From: Platanthera guangdongensis
Lineage: Eukaryota > Streptophyta > Magnoliopsida > Asparagales > Orchidaceae
Assembly (NCBI GenBank): GCA_039583875.1
Contig: CM077155.1
Coordinates: 5,630,043-5,694,042 of the forward strand
Length of the DNA stretch: 64,000 nucleotides
Direction: 5' to 3'
This document shows positions 45,326 to 55,378 of this stretch, piece by piece; position 1 is the first letter of the stretch, and the number at the start of each line of letters is the position of its first letter. The notes below the pieces were generated by a model. The model did not search any database and was not told where the DNA came from. It worked only from the letters and a program-made list of their open reading frames with translations. The position numbers and the translations under genes are program-made.

Positions 45326-46009
45326 CTAGAGGGTGGGTTCCCTTGCCTCAAACTCCCCTTTGATCTGACCTGCCACCACCATGGAGTCGGTCGAGGCCTC
45401 GATATATTGTATGCCCAACTCCCGGGCTAACCTGAGCCCCGCGATGATCGCCTCATATTCCGCTTGGTTGTTGGTGATCGTGAAATGAATCTTCAAGGCC
45501 TGTTCAATCCTGGTCCCCTCCGGACTTATCAAGACCATTCCTCCTCCAAAGGAATTCCTTCCCGATGCTCCATCTACTAACATCTTCCAGGTTGCTCGGG
45601 GGGATACTTCCGTCTCCTGGACCTCTACGTAGTCCACCAGGAAATCGGCCACCGTCTGTACCTTAATGGCGAGCCGTGGAATGAAAATGAGGTCGAATTC
45701 ATTGAGCTCTATTGACCACTTGGCCAGCCTCCCGGAATGTTCTACCCCCTCCAAGATGCGACGGAGGGGGTGATCCATTACCACCTGAATAAAATGAGCC
45801 TGAAAATACGATCTGAGCTTTCGGGCCGAGACGATGAGGGCAAATGCTAACTTTTCAAGAATGGGGTACCCGAGCTCCGCTTTCTTTAGGACCCTGCTCA
45901 CGTAGTAGATTAGAAATTGCTTCTTTCCTTCTTCTCGCACAGGAACCGAGCTCAAAGCCCCAGTCCCTACCCCCAAGTATAAAAATAAGACCTCTCCTTC
46001 CCTTGGCCC
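45326..46009 (-). pseudogene. E5 dual RNase H
   Basis: The first, Ty3-type RNase H (KKQFLIYYVSRVLKKAELGY, FQVVMDHPLRRILEG-like, LNEFDLIFIPRLAIK) is followed at once by a second RNase H of the archaeal type: WKMLVDGASG with Asp, NNQAEYEAIIAGL with Glu and STDSMVVAGQI with Asp. This second domain is diagnostic of the Tat lineage. The frame is the same as that of RT and protease; TAG 46010-46012 and TAG 45326-45328 bracket this part. Confidence 0.88.
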
Positions 46010-46980
46010 CTAGAGTAAAGGCGTCTGGGTGAGCTGTTTCTTTATAGCCTGAAAAGCCTTCTCACATTCTGGGGTCCATTCGAACTTCTTGCCTCCCCGC
46101 AATGTCCGAAAGAAAGGCGAGCATCTCTCTCCGGCTCGAGAGAGAAACCTGCTTAGCCCAGCCAACTTGCCGGTGAGACGCTGAACCTCCTTAGCATTTC
46201 TAGGGGACTCCAACTCCAGGATTGCTTTCACTTTTTCGGGGTTGGGTTCCACTCCCGATGGGGTGAGAAGTTGTCTGAGGAACTTTCCCCTACTGGCTCC
46301 AAAAACACATTTCAGGGGGTTGAGTCTCATTTTATACTTCCTTAGGGTTTCAAAGGTTTCTTCAAGATCTAGGATATGATCTTCGAGATCTTTGCTTTTG
46401 ATCATCAAGTCATCCACGTACACCTCGAGGTTCCTCCCCCCTCTATTTCGGAAGATCCGATCCATCATTCTTTAGTAGGTTGCTCCCGCATTCTTCAAAC
46501 CGAAAGGCATCATATTAAAACAGAAGCATCCATCCTCCGTGACGAAGGTGACGTCCTTAACGTCCGGAGGATGCATGCGTATTTGGTGGTATCTGGAAAA
46601 CGCATCCAAGAAACTCATAAAAGGAAAACCGATGGCTGAATCAACCAGCGTGTCGATTCGGGGCAGCGGGTAATAATCTTTGGGGCATGCTTTATTTAAA
46701 AGAGAAAAATCAACACACATCCTCCATATACCCTCCCCTTTTTTAACCATTACAACATTACTCACCCACCACGGATACTTGTAGGCGGATACAAACCCCG
46801 CCTTAAGCAATTTCTCTACTTCCTCTCTAATAGGCCCGACCATCTTAGAGGCGATGGCCCTCTTCTTCTGCTGTATGGGGCGAGTGTTGGGGTCGAGATT
46901 GAGGCGGTGACAAGCGACGTACGCATCGACCCCGGGCATGTCTGCGGCGCTCCACGCGAAGACGTCAATATTTTTCTGCA
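46010..46980 (-). pseudogene. E5 reverse transcriptase
   Basis: Minus-strand reading: NIDVFAWSAADMPG, RPIQQKKR, VEKLLKAGFVSAYKYPWWVSN, WRMCVDFSLLNKACPKDYYP, the first catalytic region FMSFLDAFSRYHQI, FVTEDGCFCFNMMPFGLKNA, catalytic YVDDLMIKSKDLEDH (near 46420), then LNPLKCVFGASRGKFL and GKLAGLSRFLSRAGE. A TAA at 46472-46474, after KNAGATY, is the only break within RT. All Ty3-type RT motifs are otherwise recognisable. Confidence 0.9.
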
Positions 46981-47479
46981 TGCAGGCCTTGATCTTCTCT
47001 CGGCCTTCCAGGCTGAGCTCGCTGCTGATCTTTATCTTCTCCTCTCTGCCTTCCCAAGTACGGATCTCTACCTCGAGTACCTCCACGGCCGCTTTCAGCC
47101 TTAACTGCTCTTCCTCTCCTTCCTGCTCTTCCAGAGCATCCCGCTCTCTGACTTTGCATTCCGCGATAGCCATCATCATTTTTTCCCCAAGCTTTTCCAT
47201 CTCCCACTTGCTTGCGTCCTCTCCCTCCTGCAGTGAGGCTCTTCTTTTTTCCAGCCGGGCCCCCTTCCTGGGCGACCCTCCCGCTTCCTCCAACTTCATC
47301 TTCTCTTTCCTCCCTCCAGCCTCTTTTAGTTCCCTTTCCTCTGCCTCCTCCAACTCTCCCTTCTCCTTTCCAGCCATTTCTAGCTCCCCCGCAATGCCTC
47401 CAACCATCACTACTTCTCCCTCTCCTCCAGCACCTTCCTCTCCTCTATCTTCTACTTCGCCCCCCAGTTCCTGTTGCAA
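46981..47479 (-). pseudogene. E5 Glu-rich linker between protease and RT
   Basis: About 165 residues in frame with protease and RT, dominated by Glu, Gly and Lys (ELEEAEERELKEAGGRKEK, RKGARLEKRRASLQEGED, LEEQEGEEEQLRLKAAVEVL). It is probably helical. The opposite strand reads as a Ser/Pro-rich ORF (46938-47549), which is a shadow. Tat elements have a variable linker here, but a tract this long and this acidic is unusual. TAG at 47480-47482 separates it from protease. Confidence 0.7.
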
Positions 47480-48085
47480 CTACTCCATCCTCTTTTCCAT
47501 TTCTTCAGCGTCTCCCTGCCAGGAGATGGTGTTCACCGCGGTCACGTAGCACTCCCTCGCAACCTTTGGATCCCCCTGCACCCTGATTTGGGTACCTCCC
47601 GAGTTCAATTTCAAACACTGGTGAAACGATGAGGGAACGCATCTGAAAGCGCTGATCAAGGGGCGCCCAAAAATGGCGTTGTAACTACTGGGGGCATCCA
47701 CTATGACGAAGCGGCAGTTCCGGGATAGCCCTCCCAGGGTTAGTTGGAGTCCCACTCCCCCCTTCACTTCTTTCCTCTCTCCTGATAACCCAAACAATGG
47801 TCCATCCGCCGCCAGCACCCTTCGGGCCTCCACCCTCATCGTATTGAATGCTTTTTTGAAAATCACGTTCACCGAACTCCCATTGTCTACCAGGATCCGT
47901 GACACCGTAAAGTTCTCGATGACGGTTTTTATCACCAGCGCGTCACAGAAATGGTCTTCGTGATTCAGCATGTCCTTCCTTGAAAAGGTGATCTTTTCAT
48001 CTGGGGGAGGGGATTGTGACGTCGAGGCTACGCTTCGGCGGTACATAGTGCGAAGACTCGCCTTTCGGGCCGCCTCCATCCCCAC
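47480..48085 (-). pseudogene. E5 protease
   Basis: Aspartic protease with active site ILVDNGSSVNVIFKKAF (about residues 65-82 of this segment). It is preceded by ITFSRKDMLNHEDHFCDALVI and followed by LQLTLGGLSRNCRFVIVDAPSSYNAIFGRP, the standard Tat/Athila arrangement. It processes the polyprotein. The reading is open across 201 codons; a TAG at 47480-47482 is probably a mutated CAG. Confidence 0.88.
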
Positions 48086-48560
48086 CCCTCCATGGATTAC
48101 TCAAATTCCTTTGCGATCTCCTTCATCCGTCCGATCTACACATAGATCTTCTTCTCCTACACCTGTCACTTCCTCTATCCATACCAGTCTTTGTTATTCT
48201 CCCGTTCCCCTTATTCTCCTCATTTCTAAGAAATCTGGGCAGGAAGCCGTTGCGTGACCCTCCTCCTCGTGGAAGTCACAATATGGCAACGCCACCTCCC
48301 CCCTTGCTTTCCTTCCTGAGGGTTTCTACTTCTCCCCGCTCATGTTCCTCTTCCTCTCTCTCGGCCTCTTCCTCTGCCTCGGCCAATAGCCATAGCCTGC
48401 TGCGGAGGGGGCAGGGGTGGTCTATGACCATACCCCCACCCTTGCTGGTGAAATCTTCCCGGTCCTCCTTGTTGGTTCCTCCCCCCGTGGGAAAATCCTC
48501 TACCCTGTCCTGGGGCCGGGCCTCCCTGCTGCCCCCACCCTCAACTTCACTAACAAGATG
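48086..48560 (-). pseudogene. E5 gag, C-terminal end
   Basis: The minus strand reads a nucleocapsid motif YCDFHEEEGHATASC (48230-48290), of the C-x2-H-x4-H-x4-C type of Tat gags, followed by broken sequence to the protease. Upstream (48300-48560) lies charged Glu/Arg-rich sequence. Similarity ends near 48560, so most of gag, the leader and the 5' LTR are missing. Confidence 0.7.
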
Positions 48561-49320
48561 TAACCACCAGAAAATAGTGGACTTTGGCCGGCACAGATCC
48601 GGTCATGTGATTTTTACCCAGTTGAGGAGTTTTTTCACGTTAAAACTACTTGTGTACAATTGTTCTACTCTATTGACTGTGCGCGCACTCGATCATTCCG
48701 AGAGTTAAGACGGTCCAAGTTATTCTGGTCCGACCGGGACGTCGAGTTAGACCACAACAGTGTTAATTAGCTAATTTTCATGTTGTATATTTCTTCATCA
48801 GTGTAAGAAATTGCACGACAAATGTGTGTGTATTGTAGTCATTAATTGGAGCTTAAGCCTTGGCTCAATTGATCTGCATGCCAAATGATATTTAAATAAT
48901 TTGTATGTATTTCCCACTCACGTATAAATGACAATAAAAAGAACTAATAATCTGGAATATAAAAAAGAAATAATGACATGGACCAGTAAAGAGAGATAAG
49001 ATTAAGGGAAAGTGAAAACAAACAATAGGATAAGATGAGTAATGCTAAATATGAACAGATTAGTTAGAAGAAGACAAATTAAGAGTCTTTAAGCCGTATG
49101 AATATTTGAAATAAAGTCGTCAAAAAGCTGATTTGAAATAGTTTAGAGTGTTTGAAAAATCTTCATTTATTTTCTTTTTATAAAGATGCTATACATTTTT
49201 TTGTATGGAATAACAACTTTTTACTAATAGCTTTTTTTACTTTTTTAGCTTGCATGAGAGAGAGTGAGAGAGATTTGATATTGGAATTGGTATTGCAAAG
49301 AATGGAGAAAGTTTCGTGCT
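48561..49320. other. Unassigned AT-rich stretch
   Basis: No ORF of note, no LTR ends. The first 160 bases (GTTGAGGAGTTTTTTCACG, CTTGTGTACAATTG) faintly resemble the end of a copia-type LTR, but no primer-binding site follows. The rest is AT-rich and looks non-coding. Confidence 0.3.
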
Positions 49321-49880
49321 CAGGAAAAAAATGCCCACACGGGCGAAAAATGTGTGTTGCGACGTATAATGAGCCTGAGCAAAAAATGCATGTCCTGGAG
49401 AAAATGTGCGCATGGGCGAAAAAATGGGCGCCCGAGTGGAAATGGGTGTCGGGAGGAAAATGCGCACCTGTGCGAAAAATCATACCCAGATATAGAAAAA
49501 GGCGAGCCCGAGCGGAAAAACGTGTGTTAAGGCAGAAAAAGGCGCGCCTGGGCGAAAAACGCACGACCGGGCTAAAAAACTCACACCAAGGTGGAAAGTG
49601 CGCGTCCGGGGGGGGGAGGGGGGATGCATGACCAAGCAGAAAATGAGCGCTTGGGCGAAAAATGCACGCTCAGGTGGAAAATGCCCGTCCGAATGAAAAA
49701 ACGGGCACAAGGGTGAAAATTGCACAGTCATGAGAAAAATGCATGACTCGACAAAAAATGCATGTCATAGTGTAAAATATTTTCCCTATGGAAATGTACG
49801 TCTTGACAAAAATGTGCCCGACAAAAATAAGTGTCGATGCGAAAAACGCGAGCCTAGGAGAAAATGTGCACCCGAGTGAG
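49321..49880. repeat. Degenerate GAAAAATGCGC minisatellite
   Basis: About 25-30 imperfect copies of a (G)GCGAAAAATGCGCRCC-like unit, with starts of the GAAAA core at 49323, 49344, 49400, 49418, 49439, 49456 and 49474 among others; spacing is 17-22 bp. A-runs alternate with GC-rich blocks. The origin is unknown; it may be part of a decayed LTR. Confidence 0.65.
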
Positions 49881-50228
49881 CTTGCTATTCTAGAATGCTT
49901 AATCTCAAAACAACGACATGTCCTAAACATTCAATGGACGGTTTTTGTAGGATTCCATTTTGAATAATGTCGCTTCTTCAATTATATGCACTAAAGGTGA
50001 ACTTTCTACCTTAGGAAAATTCCAAACTAATTGGGAGTATTAGGAGGATCGTGGAGCATCTCTGGAATGAATTTTGAGGCATATAGAATAATATTTATAA
50101 GGTTTGCACCACACATTGTGTATTGAGGATTAATGGTTAGCACCGTTCAATAGAATGCGTGCTTAAGGGTAGACTTTAAATTATTGTCTTATGAGTGGAT
50201 CCTGACTGATTTATTGATATAATTGGGG
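49881..50228. other. Unassigned stretch left of E9 LTR
   Basis: AT-rich sequence without ORFs or recognisable repeats. Nothing seen that can be named. Confidence 0.4.
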
Positions 50229-51082
50229 TGTCATGGACTTCTGGTTGAAGTCCTAATGGTTCACCAAGAGGTGCCAAGTGTTAGCTGTCACAGACATTAA
50301 GGAAAGTTTTTATTGTTGGAGTCCGACAATAGACCATCATTCCCCTGTAAGTATCAAAAGACATCTTAGGATAGTTTAAGAGTAATAATGAGAGTCTTAA
50401 TGATGGGCAGTCACCAATAAAGGTAAATATCCTGGAATGGGAATTTGGGTTTCAGCGCATCGTATTCCCTAGTACCGCTGCGAGCCTTCACAGGGTAGAC
50501 CTCAGGAAATACAAGATTCACCTTAAACATTTATGTTCAATTAAACAATAGACAAGAATAGTCTAAGTGAGTAAAGATAAAGTAAACCTCGTCCTATATT
50601 GGGGGATGGAGTGGTTCAAGAATTTGTTAATCCTGCGAGTTGTAGGCTTGGTATGATATTGATTGGAGTACTGGTTAGTCCTGGGAGCTGGAGGCTCAAT
50701 TATGAAAAGTTATGGTGACATCGATGGGTGAAGGACTTGATAGCCCCACGAGCTGTAGGCTAGAATGATTGAGATGATACACTTGTATGTGCATAAAGTG
50801 TGGCGGGTCTTTGTTACTGTCTTGGTCGTCATACCTACTTGAGTACGTTGACTTGGCAAGTCCATGCGGCCTAGCAGACCAGCTTAGTCTGGTGTCTTTT
50901 GGCATTTTCCAGAAGCCCCTCACTCAGCCCAAAAGTCTGGGATTCCCCCAAGCAATAGTACACAAAGACTCTAAAGTGCACTTGAGACGTGTACATTGGC
51001 GTATGGGATATCTAGGCCAGGTAGTGTGTATACCCACCTACTAGTGGAGACGCTCGCTTCACTACCACTGTGAGCCATGACA
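50229..51082 (+). repeat. E9: 854-bp LTR with primer-binding site
   Basis: It begins TGTCATGG and ends CCATGACA, a perfect 8-bp terminal inverted repeat, and is followed at 51083 by GTTGGTACCAGAGTGG, a tRNA-Met type primer-binding site. Inside are three imperfect copies of TCCTGRGAGYTGTAGGCT (50629, 50678, 50743). So it is a 5' LTR on the plus strand of an element whose body is mostly gone. The lineage is uncertain, more likely Ty3-type. Confidence 0.65.
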
Positions 51083-51290
51083 GTTGGTACCAGAGTGGTT
51101 AGCTGCCTCCAAAAAGTGGGAACTAAAGGCATGTGCGTAAAGAGTCATGTATGTGTGTTTCACTTGTATGAAACATAACATAAGCATTGCATTTCATAGC
51201 ATAATATTCATTTTTCGCAGATTCTCATCATATAAATTAGTATGGACTCTTTAATATGTTGAGTTATATTACCAGAAATATTAACTTATA
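51083..51290 (+). other. E9 internal remnant
   Basis: About 200 bases of leader follow the primer-binding site, with a TTTTTCGCAG acceptor-like site near 51220. No gag is visible. Sequence of a different character begins near 51290. Confidence 0.45.
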
Positions 51291-51880
51291 TGTTTGTATG
51301 GGCAAAAGGCTCAACTCGATGTCCAGAAGAAAAGGTGGTCGATATCTTTTGCGAGATTCCAAAGTCCATATCCTAGTACCCCTGAGGTCCTATTTATAGG
51401 CAAATTCAAATGGAGGGGGGGGGGGGTCTTATTTATAGCCCCACACTCGATGACTTGTCGACTTCTGAGGGAGCTCGCTCGGCTATAGGCAAGCAACTGC
51501 CCTAGTTGCTTACCTGGCAAGTATGTGAGGGGAGCTCTCCATACTAGCCCAGACCTTCTACTATCTCGAAAGTTTACTCTAACCCCTGCTAGGTGTTGAC
51601 TTTGACTTCTTGTTGACCTGGCTTTAGAGGGACCCACCTCGACGAATATGAGTTGTACACAATCCCTGCTCTTTACGAGCATTGCAGGAGCTCAGAAAGA
51701 AACCTCCAAACACGTATTCAATGACCTATATCTATTGTGTATCTGGACTACTCGTGACTTGTAGATACCAATTGACCCCCGTAAATGGAGGTGGCTCACC
51801 GTTATTGTACTCCTTCTGAACTTGCATACTATGTAAAAATCTACCGAGCAAGTCTACAACACGAGTATTGCTGCTTTGTC
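51291..51880 (-). repeat. LTR-like fragment with minus-strand TATA boxes
   Basis: A G-run (51415-51426) lies between two boxes reading CTATAAATA on the minus strand (CCTATAAATAGG at 51400-51389, GCTATAAATAAG at 51439-51428). This suggests a decayed LTR in minus orientation, perhaps the 3' LTR of a second Tat-like element whose antisense gene follows at 51881. No boundaries were found. Confidence 0.3.
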
Positions 51881-53290
51881 AGGTTTCTTGGAGCCTAAGA
51901 AGACAAAAATGTCGCGAGAAGGCCACAACGCTGCTAACCTTCCCATGTCAAAGAAGAATAAACTGAAGTCGAAAAAGAAGTCGCTAGCTTCGAAGAAAAC
52001 AACCCACCTCCGGGCGCACAGGATGTCTCCCCCCTGGATGACCATCCCGAACTTCCTGCTCACACCCAACAAATCCTCGAAGATCTCAGGTTAAGCAACA
52101 TCCACGAGCAGTCGACACCTGACACTTCTCACACTCTTCCACCGACTTCTCCACCTGCTCAGAATATCTCTGGATCCCAGGCCCAAATGCAATCAGATCT
52201 TGCTTCCCCGTAAGGTTACCATCTCACCGATGATTACTCAAGTTGTTGAATAATTCTATTCTATCTCGCTGACTGTTGTACTTTACTCGCAGCTCCTCTG
52301 CCAGCTACCTCTAGCGAGCATCTGGATGTCTCTCCCATGCGATCTGTTTTGTTGGTCACCCTTGAAGCTCAACAAAAGCTGCGATCTAGGAACCCCGTCC
52401 GGATCAATTTCGGCTCCTAGAAGAGGCTGGAAAAACAAGTTCCCGAGGCAAGGAATAGAGATCCTACCGCATCGAAGACCTCACAACCTGGGGAGAGTAA
52501 GGTCCCTCCTCCTTCTACTAGCCTGTCACAACCGATGGCGAGCACCCCTTTGTCATCGCCTCCTTCTTTGTCGCCGGCTCCTCCTTTCCGTCGGCTCCTC
52601 ATTTGCCACTGAGTACTGAAGCTTTCCTTGAAGATCGCCCGGATAAAACTATGGCCCTCCGAATCTGCTCTAGAGCTCGTCACATGATCGCGATGAAAGG
52701 CGCCTGAACTACTTCCTATCAAGGACCGGTAGTCGTGATCCTGGAGGTCAGGGCCAGGGGTAGGGCACCAAGCGCCCGGGAGGCTCGTCATCGGGGCAGT
52801 GAGAATCATATCTCCGCAGCCCTTCCCCTCGCCAATCTTGATCTTTTTGGCAAGTTGACTCGCCTGACGAAAAACAGGTTGACTGTTGATACACTGCGGC
52901 TTATACTGACTTAGCTACTTCTTCTCTGCTTTACAGGTCACCCTGCAACCCTGGGAGATGCTTTCATTGAAACACTCGGGCTCCAAGCCAACAAGTACTG
53001 CCGGGCCACTGCCTATGCGTACATGGAGCTGGAGGCGAAGTTCGACCAACTCGCTATCTGCGAGCCTCATCGTCGTATCTCGGCACTAGTGGAGAGGATG
53101 ACAAGGAAGGAAGAGCTGTTGGAACAGCTTTCTAGTGCTGAGTCTGCTTTCATCCGAACAACGAGTTGGAGCAGAGAAAAACCATGACCGAGCATCGCCA
53201 GCAGCTCCACCACAAGGAGCTAACGGGGATGCGGACATGCATAGGTTCTGCTGGTCGGTTGGTGAGAATGGAGGTGCAGCTGCGATGAGG
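51881..53290 (+). pseudogene. Second antisense-type gene, C-terminal half
   Basis: Starts after an acceptor-like TTGCTGCTTTGTCAG. It has a basic Lys-rich patch (KKNKLKSKKKSLASKK), a Pro/Ser-rich stretch (52090-52620), then a charged coiled-coil-like part (YCRATAYAYMELEAKFDQLA, ISALVERMTRKEELLEQLSS). The order matches exons 2-3 of the E5 antisense gene, though residue identity is low. Frames change several times and stops are frequent. A likely intron lies around 52210-52295 (ends CTCGCAG). Confidence 0.5.
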
Positions 53291-53703
53291 CGATGACATA
53301 ATGGCTGTGGCGAGCGAGCACTACCAGTGAGCTTGTGGCATGGGCTGGGTCGAGCAACATCTCCACTTCCAAAGCAGTGACCACCTATAAACTAGGATTT
53401 TTCTTTCAACCTTTTTCTTTATTTTTCGTTGGTGACATTGTCTCGAACAATTTTCTGTAATATTCTTTAATGGTGATGTCGAGTTTGGATCTCCCACTGA
53501 GTTTGCGACTATAATTTTCTGCATTGATACTTGTCTTCATTCTGTAATTTCTTGGACGAATTGTGCAGGTTTTGACGAACTGGCGATATTCTAGTAAACA
53601 TTTACATGGGTTAGGATTCTAATGACTTTCCCCACTTTGTCAAGTAGGTAGGGACATAGGTTGACACTCGTGCGAGATTGTTATACCCCCTATGGTCTCC
53701 GCC
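53291..53703. other. Spacer before third antisense-type fragment
   Basis: Non-coding, AT-rich; probably the 3' untranslated end of the preceding gene and upstream promoter sequence of the next. It ends with a TATAAAT box (53704-53710) in CCGCCTATAAATAGACGGGG. Confidence 0.45.
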
Positions 53704-53753
53704 TATAAATAGACGGGGTAGGTGAGTATTTATTACATTTTTGCGATTTCTAA

Positions 53754-54001
53754 GTGTTGCTCGCGAGTATTTTGGAATTGTCTCTTTCTCACTTCTCTCC
53801 TGCTTGTTATTCTCACCTGAAGGTGGTTAGCGACGATGCTAATGTCCGACCGGCCCACGCGATCAACTTTTCAGAGGTCATCTTCAAGAGGTTTGTCATC
53901 ACCAAGCAGGATTTGGAGTATTTCAACAAACGACAACTGCCTGAAGGTTACTGTGTCAGGTTTCCCGCACGGACCGAGCGACTAAACACCTTTCTCGAAG
54001 G
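53754..54001 (+). pseudogene. Third antisense-type gene, N-terminal fragment
   Basis: An open stretch encodes FSEVIFKRFVITKQDLEYFN followed by KRQLPEGYCVRFPARTERLN and an EGE motif. This resembles the beginning of plant Transposase_28-like proteins, where a helix with an LP(E/S)GY...RFP element is followed by a Pro/Glu motif. It is cut at 54001 by the E6 LTR. No clear ATG; TATAAAT lies 50 bp upstream. Confidence 0.55.
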
Positions 54002-55366
54002 TGAGATTTGTTCGATCTGGTGGCCAACCTTAGAGGGGGGGGGGGTTAAATATGGTTTTTATGTAAATTCAGAATTAAAATAAATTTTGCCAAGGACTGC
54101 GTAGTCTGGAAGCTACCGCGAGCGGTAAGGCTACCGCGTGGTGGTAGGTCATAGAGAAGCTTTTCCTTGTAAAAAATTACTTTCTGGTTTTCTACACAAC
54201 CCTCATACCCTAGAAACATGCAACTATGAATTCGAGATAAAATAAAAGAAATATAATTTTATTCAAAGTTAAACACAAGGGTTCACAACAATACAACTTG
54301 ATCTCCACGACACTAGAGACCGGAGGCGATGAAACTATTTTTTTATTTTTATACCGACCCTCAACTAGGTCTGGTTGGCTCTTTCTCTTCTTCCCAATAA
54401 GATTGACGGGCCGACTCTTCACATTCCCTCCGGAAGGGTCTTATAGCTCATTAGATCTCCTAGATCTAGAAGTCCTCCCAGGACGTTTTCCCACGAAATC
54501 CTTCCCGGATTCCAACTACCTCCCCGATCAATTCTCCACAAACTCAGAACGATTAGAAAAGAGAAAATACAAATGAAAATAAAAGTGTTTAAAATTACTG
54601 CTCCCTCAAATAAGAGTTCCTCCATAGAACGGTGTGTGATTAAGACTTCTGAATGTCGTTCTTCTTGCACTCGATCAACAGTTGATGGTCGTTGGAGACT
54701 TCTCTCTTCGAAGTTCTTCAATCACGAATGGGAGGCAAAAATTTTGCCTTTCCTTCCTCAGAGACGGTGGTTCGCACTAACAGAAGTGGCAGCCGAACCC
54801 TAGACGTGCAATACTTCTTCTTCTTTCCTCAAAAAAAGAAACGCGCGCTTTTATACTATTTATTAAAATAAGCTACTGCCGGCGGTAGAGCCAGCGTGGT
54901 GTTGCAGGTCTTTTCATACGGTGCCGCCAGATATCCATTAAATTAAGAAAATATCCTAAACATATTTGTGCCACATTTGAATACTGCGGCGCGGTAAGGC
55001 TAGCGCCCGATGATAGCGGTTCATCCTCGATGTAGTCAAATTAACGGTCGTCGAGATGGATAATGCCTGCCGGTAGGGCTAGCGCATTGCGGTAACTGTT
55101 TCTCCTCGATATAGTCGAATTGCCAAGAGCCCGGTAGTAGGGCTAATGACCGGCAGTAGGTCTAATGACCAGCAGTAGGTCTAATGCCCAACCGTAGGGT
55201 TAATGTATGGCAGTAGGGCTAACGCCCGGCGGTAGCATTATTTCCTCGATGCAGTCGAATTGGCTTCCGCCAGGCAGTAGATCACAGAGAATAAACAATG
55301 CGCGCTCAACATTAATTATTCGTCGCTAGCGCCAATGATAGGGCTAGCTCCCGGCAGAAAGTCTCA
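54002..55366 (-). repeat. E6: probable solo LTR of a copia element
   Basis: Minus-strand reading: starts TGAGACTT, has an array of 19-bp repeats, a TATAAAAG box (54855-54848), and near its end the CCCCCCCCCTCTAAGG tract typical of the copia LTRs here, then ends AAATCTCA. Neither primer-binding site nor polypurine tract adjoins it, which suggests a solo LTR. The flanking pentamers GAAGG and GACCT do not match, so the limits are tentative. Confidence 0.55.
54885..55350. repeat. E6 U3 array of CGGYAGTAGGGCTAA repeats
   Basis: Units such as GTAGGTCTAATGACCAGCA run at a 19-bp period around 55135-55235. Looser copies with CCGGCGGTAG and CTACCGC arms, partly dyad-symmetric, occur at 54885-55100 and in the downstream part near 54110-54150. 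Confidence 0.75.
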
Positions 55367-55378
55367 GACCTTGAAACT

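Larger units (their letters stand above)
26328..48560 (-). mobile_element. E5: Ty3/gypsy Tat-lineage element, truncated, with E4 nested
   Basis: On the minus strand: end of gag, protease, RT, two RNase H domains, integrase, an 86-bp tandem repeat and a gene in opposite orientation. The second RNase H, long 3' region with tandem repeats and antisense ORF are known traits of the Tat lineage (Grande, Retand, Ogre-like). Neither LTR is recognised: the 5' end is cut within gag near 48560 and the 3' end at 26328 by the E2 remnant. Confidence 0.85.

Noticed and set aside
46938..47549. 203-codon Ser/Pro-rich plus-strand ORF
   Set aside because: It is the complement of the Glu-rich linker and protease end of E5; the minus frame has the pol domains on both sides.
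48561..48720. End of a copia LTR
   Set aside because: Some resemblance to copia LTR ends, but no CA end with primer-binding site and no partner LTR.
53997..55371. Target-site duplication around E6
   Set aside because: GAAGG on the left and GACCT on the right do not match; E6 limits stay tentative.
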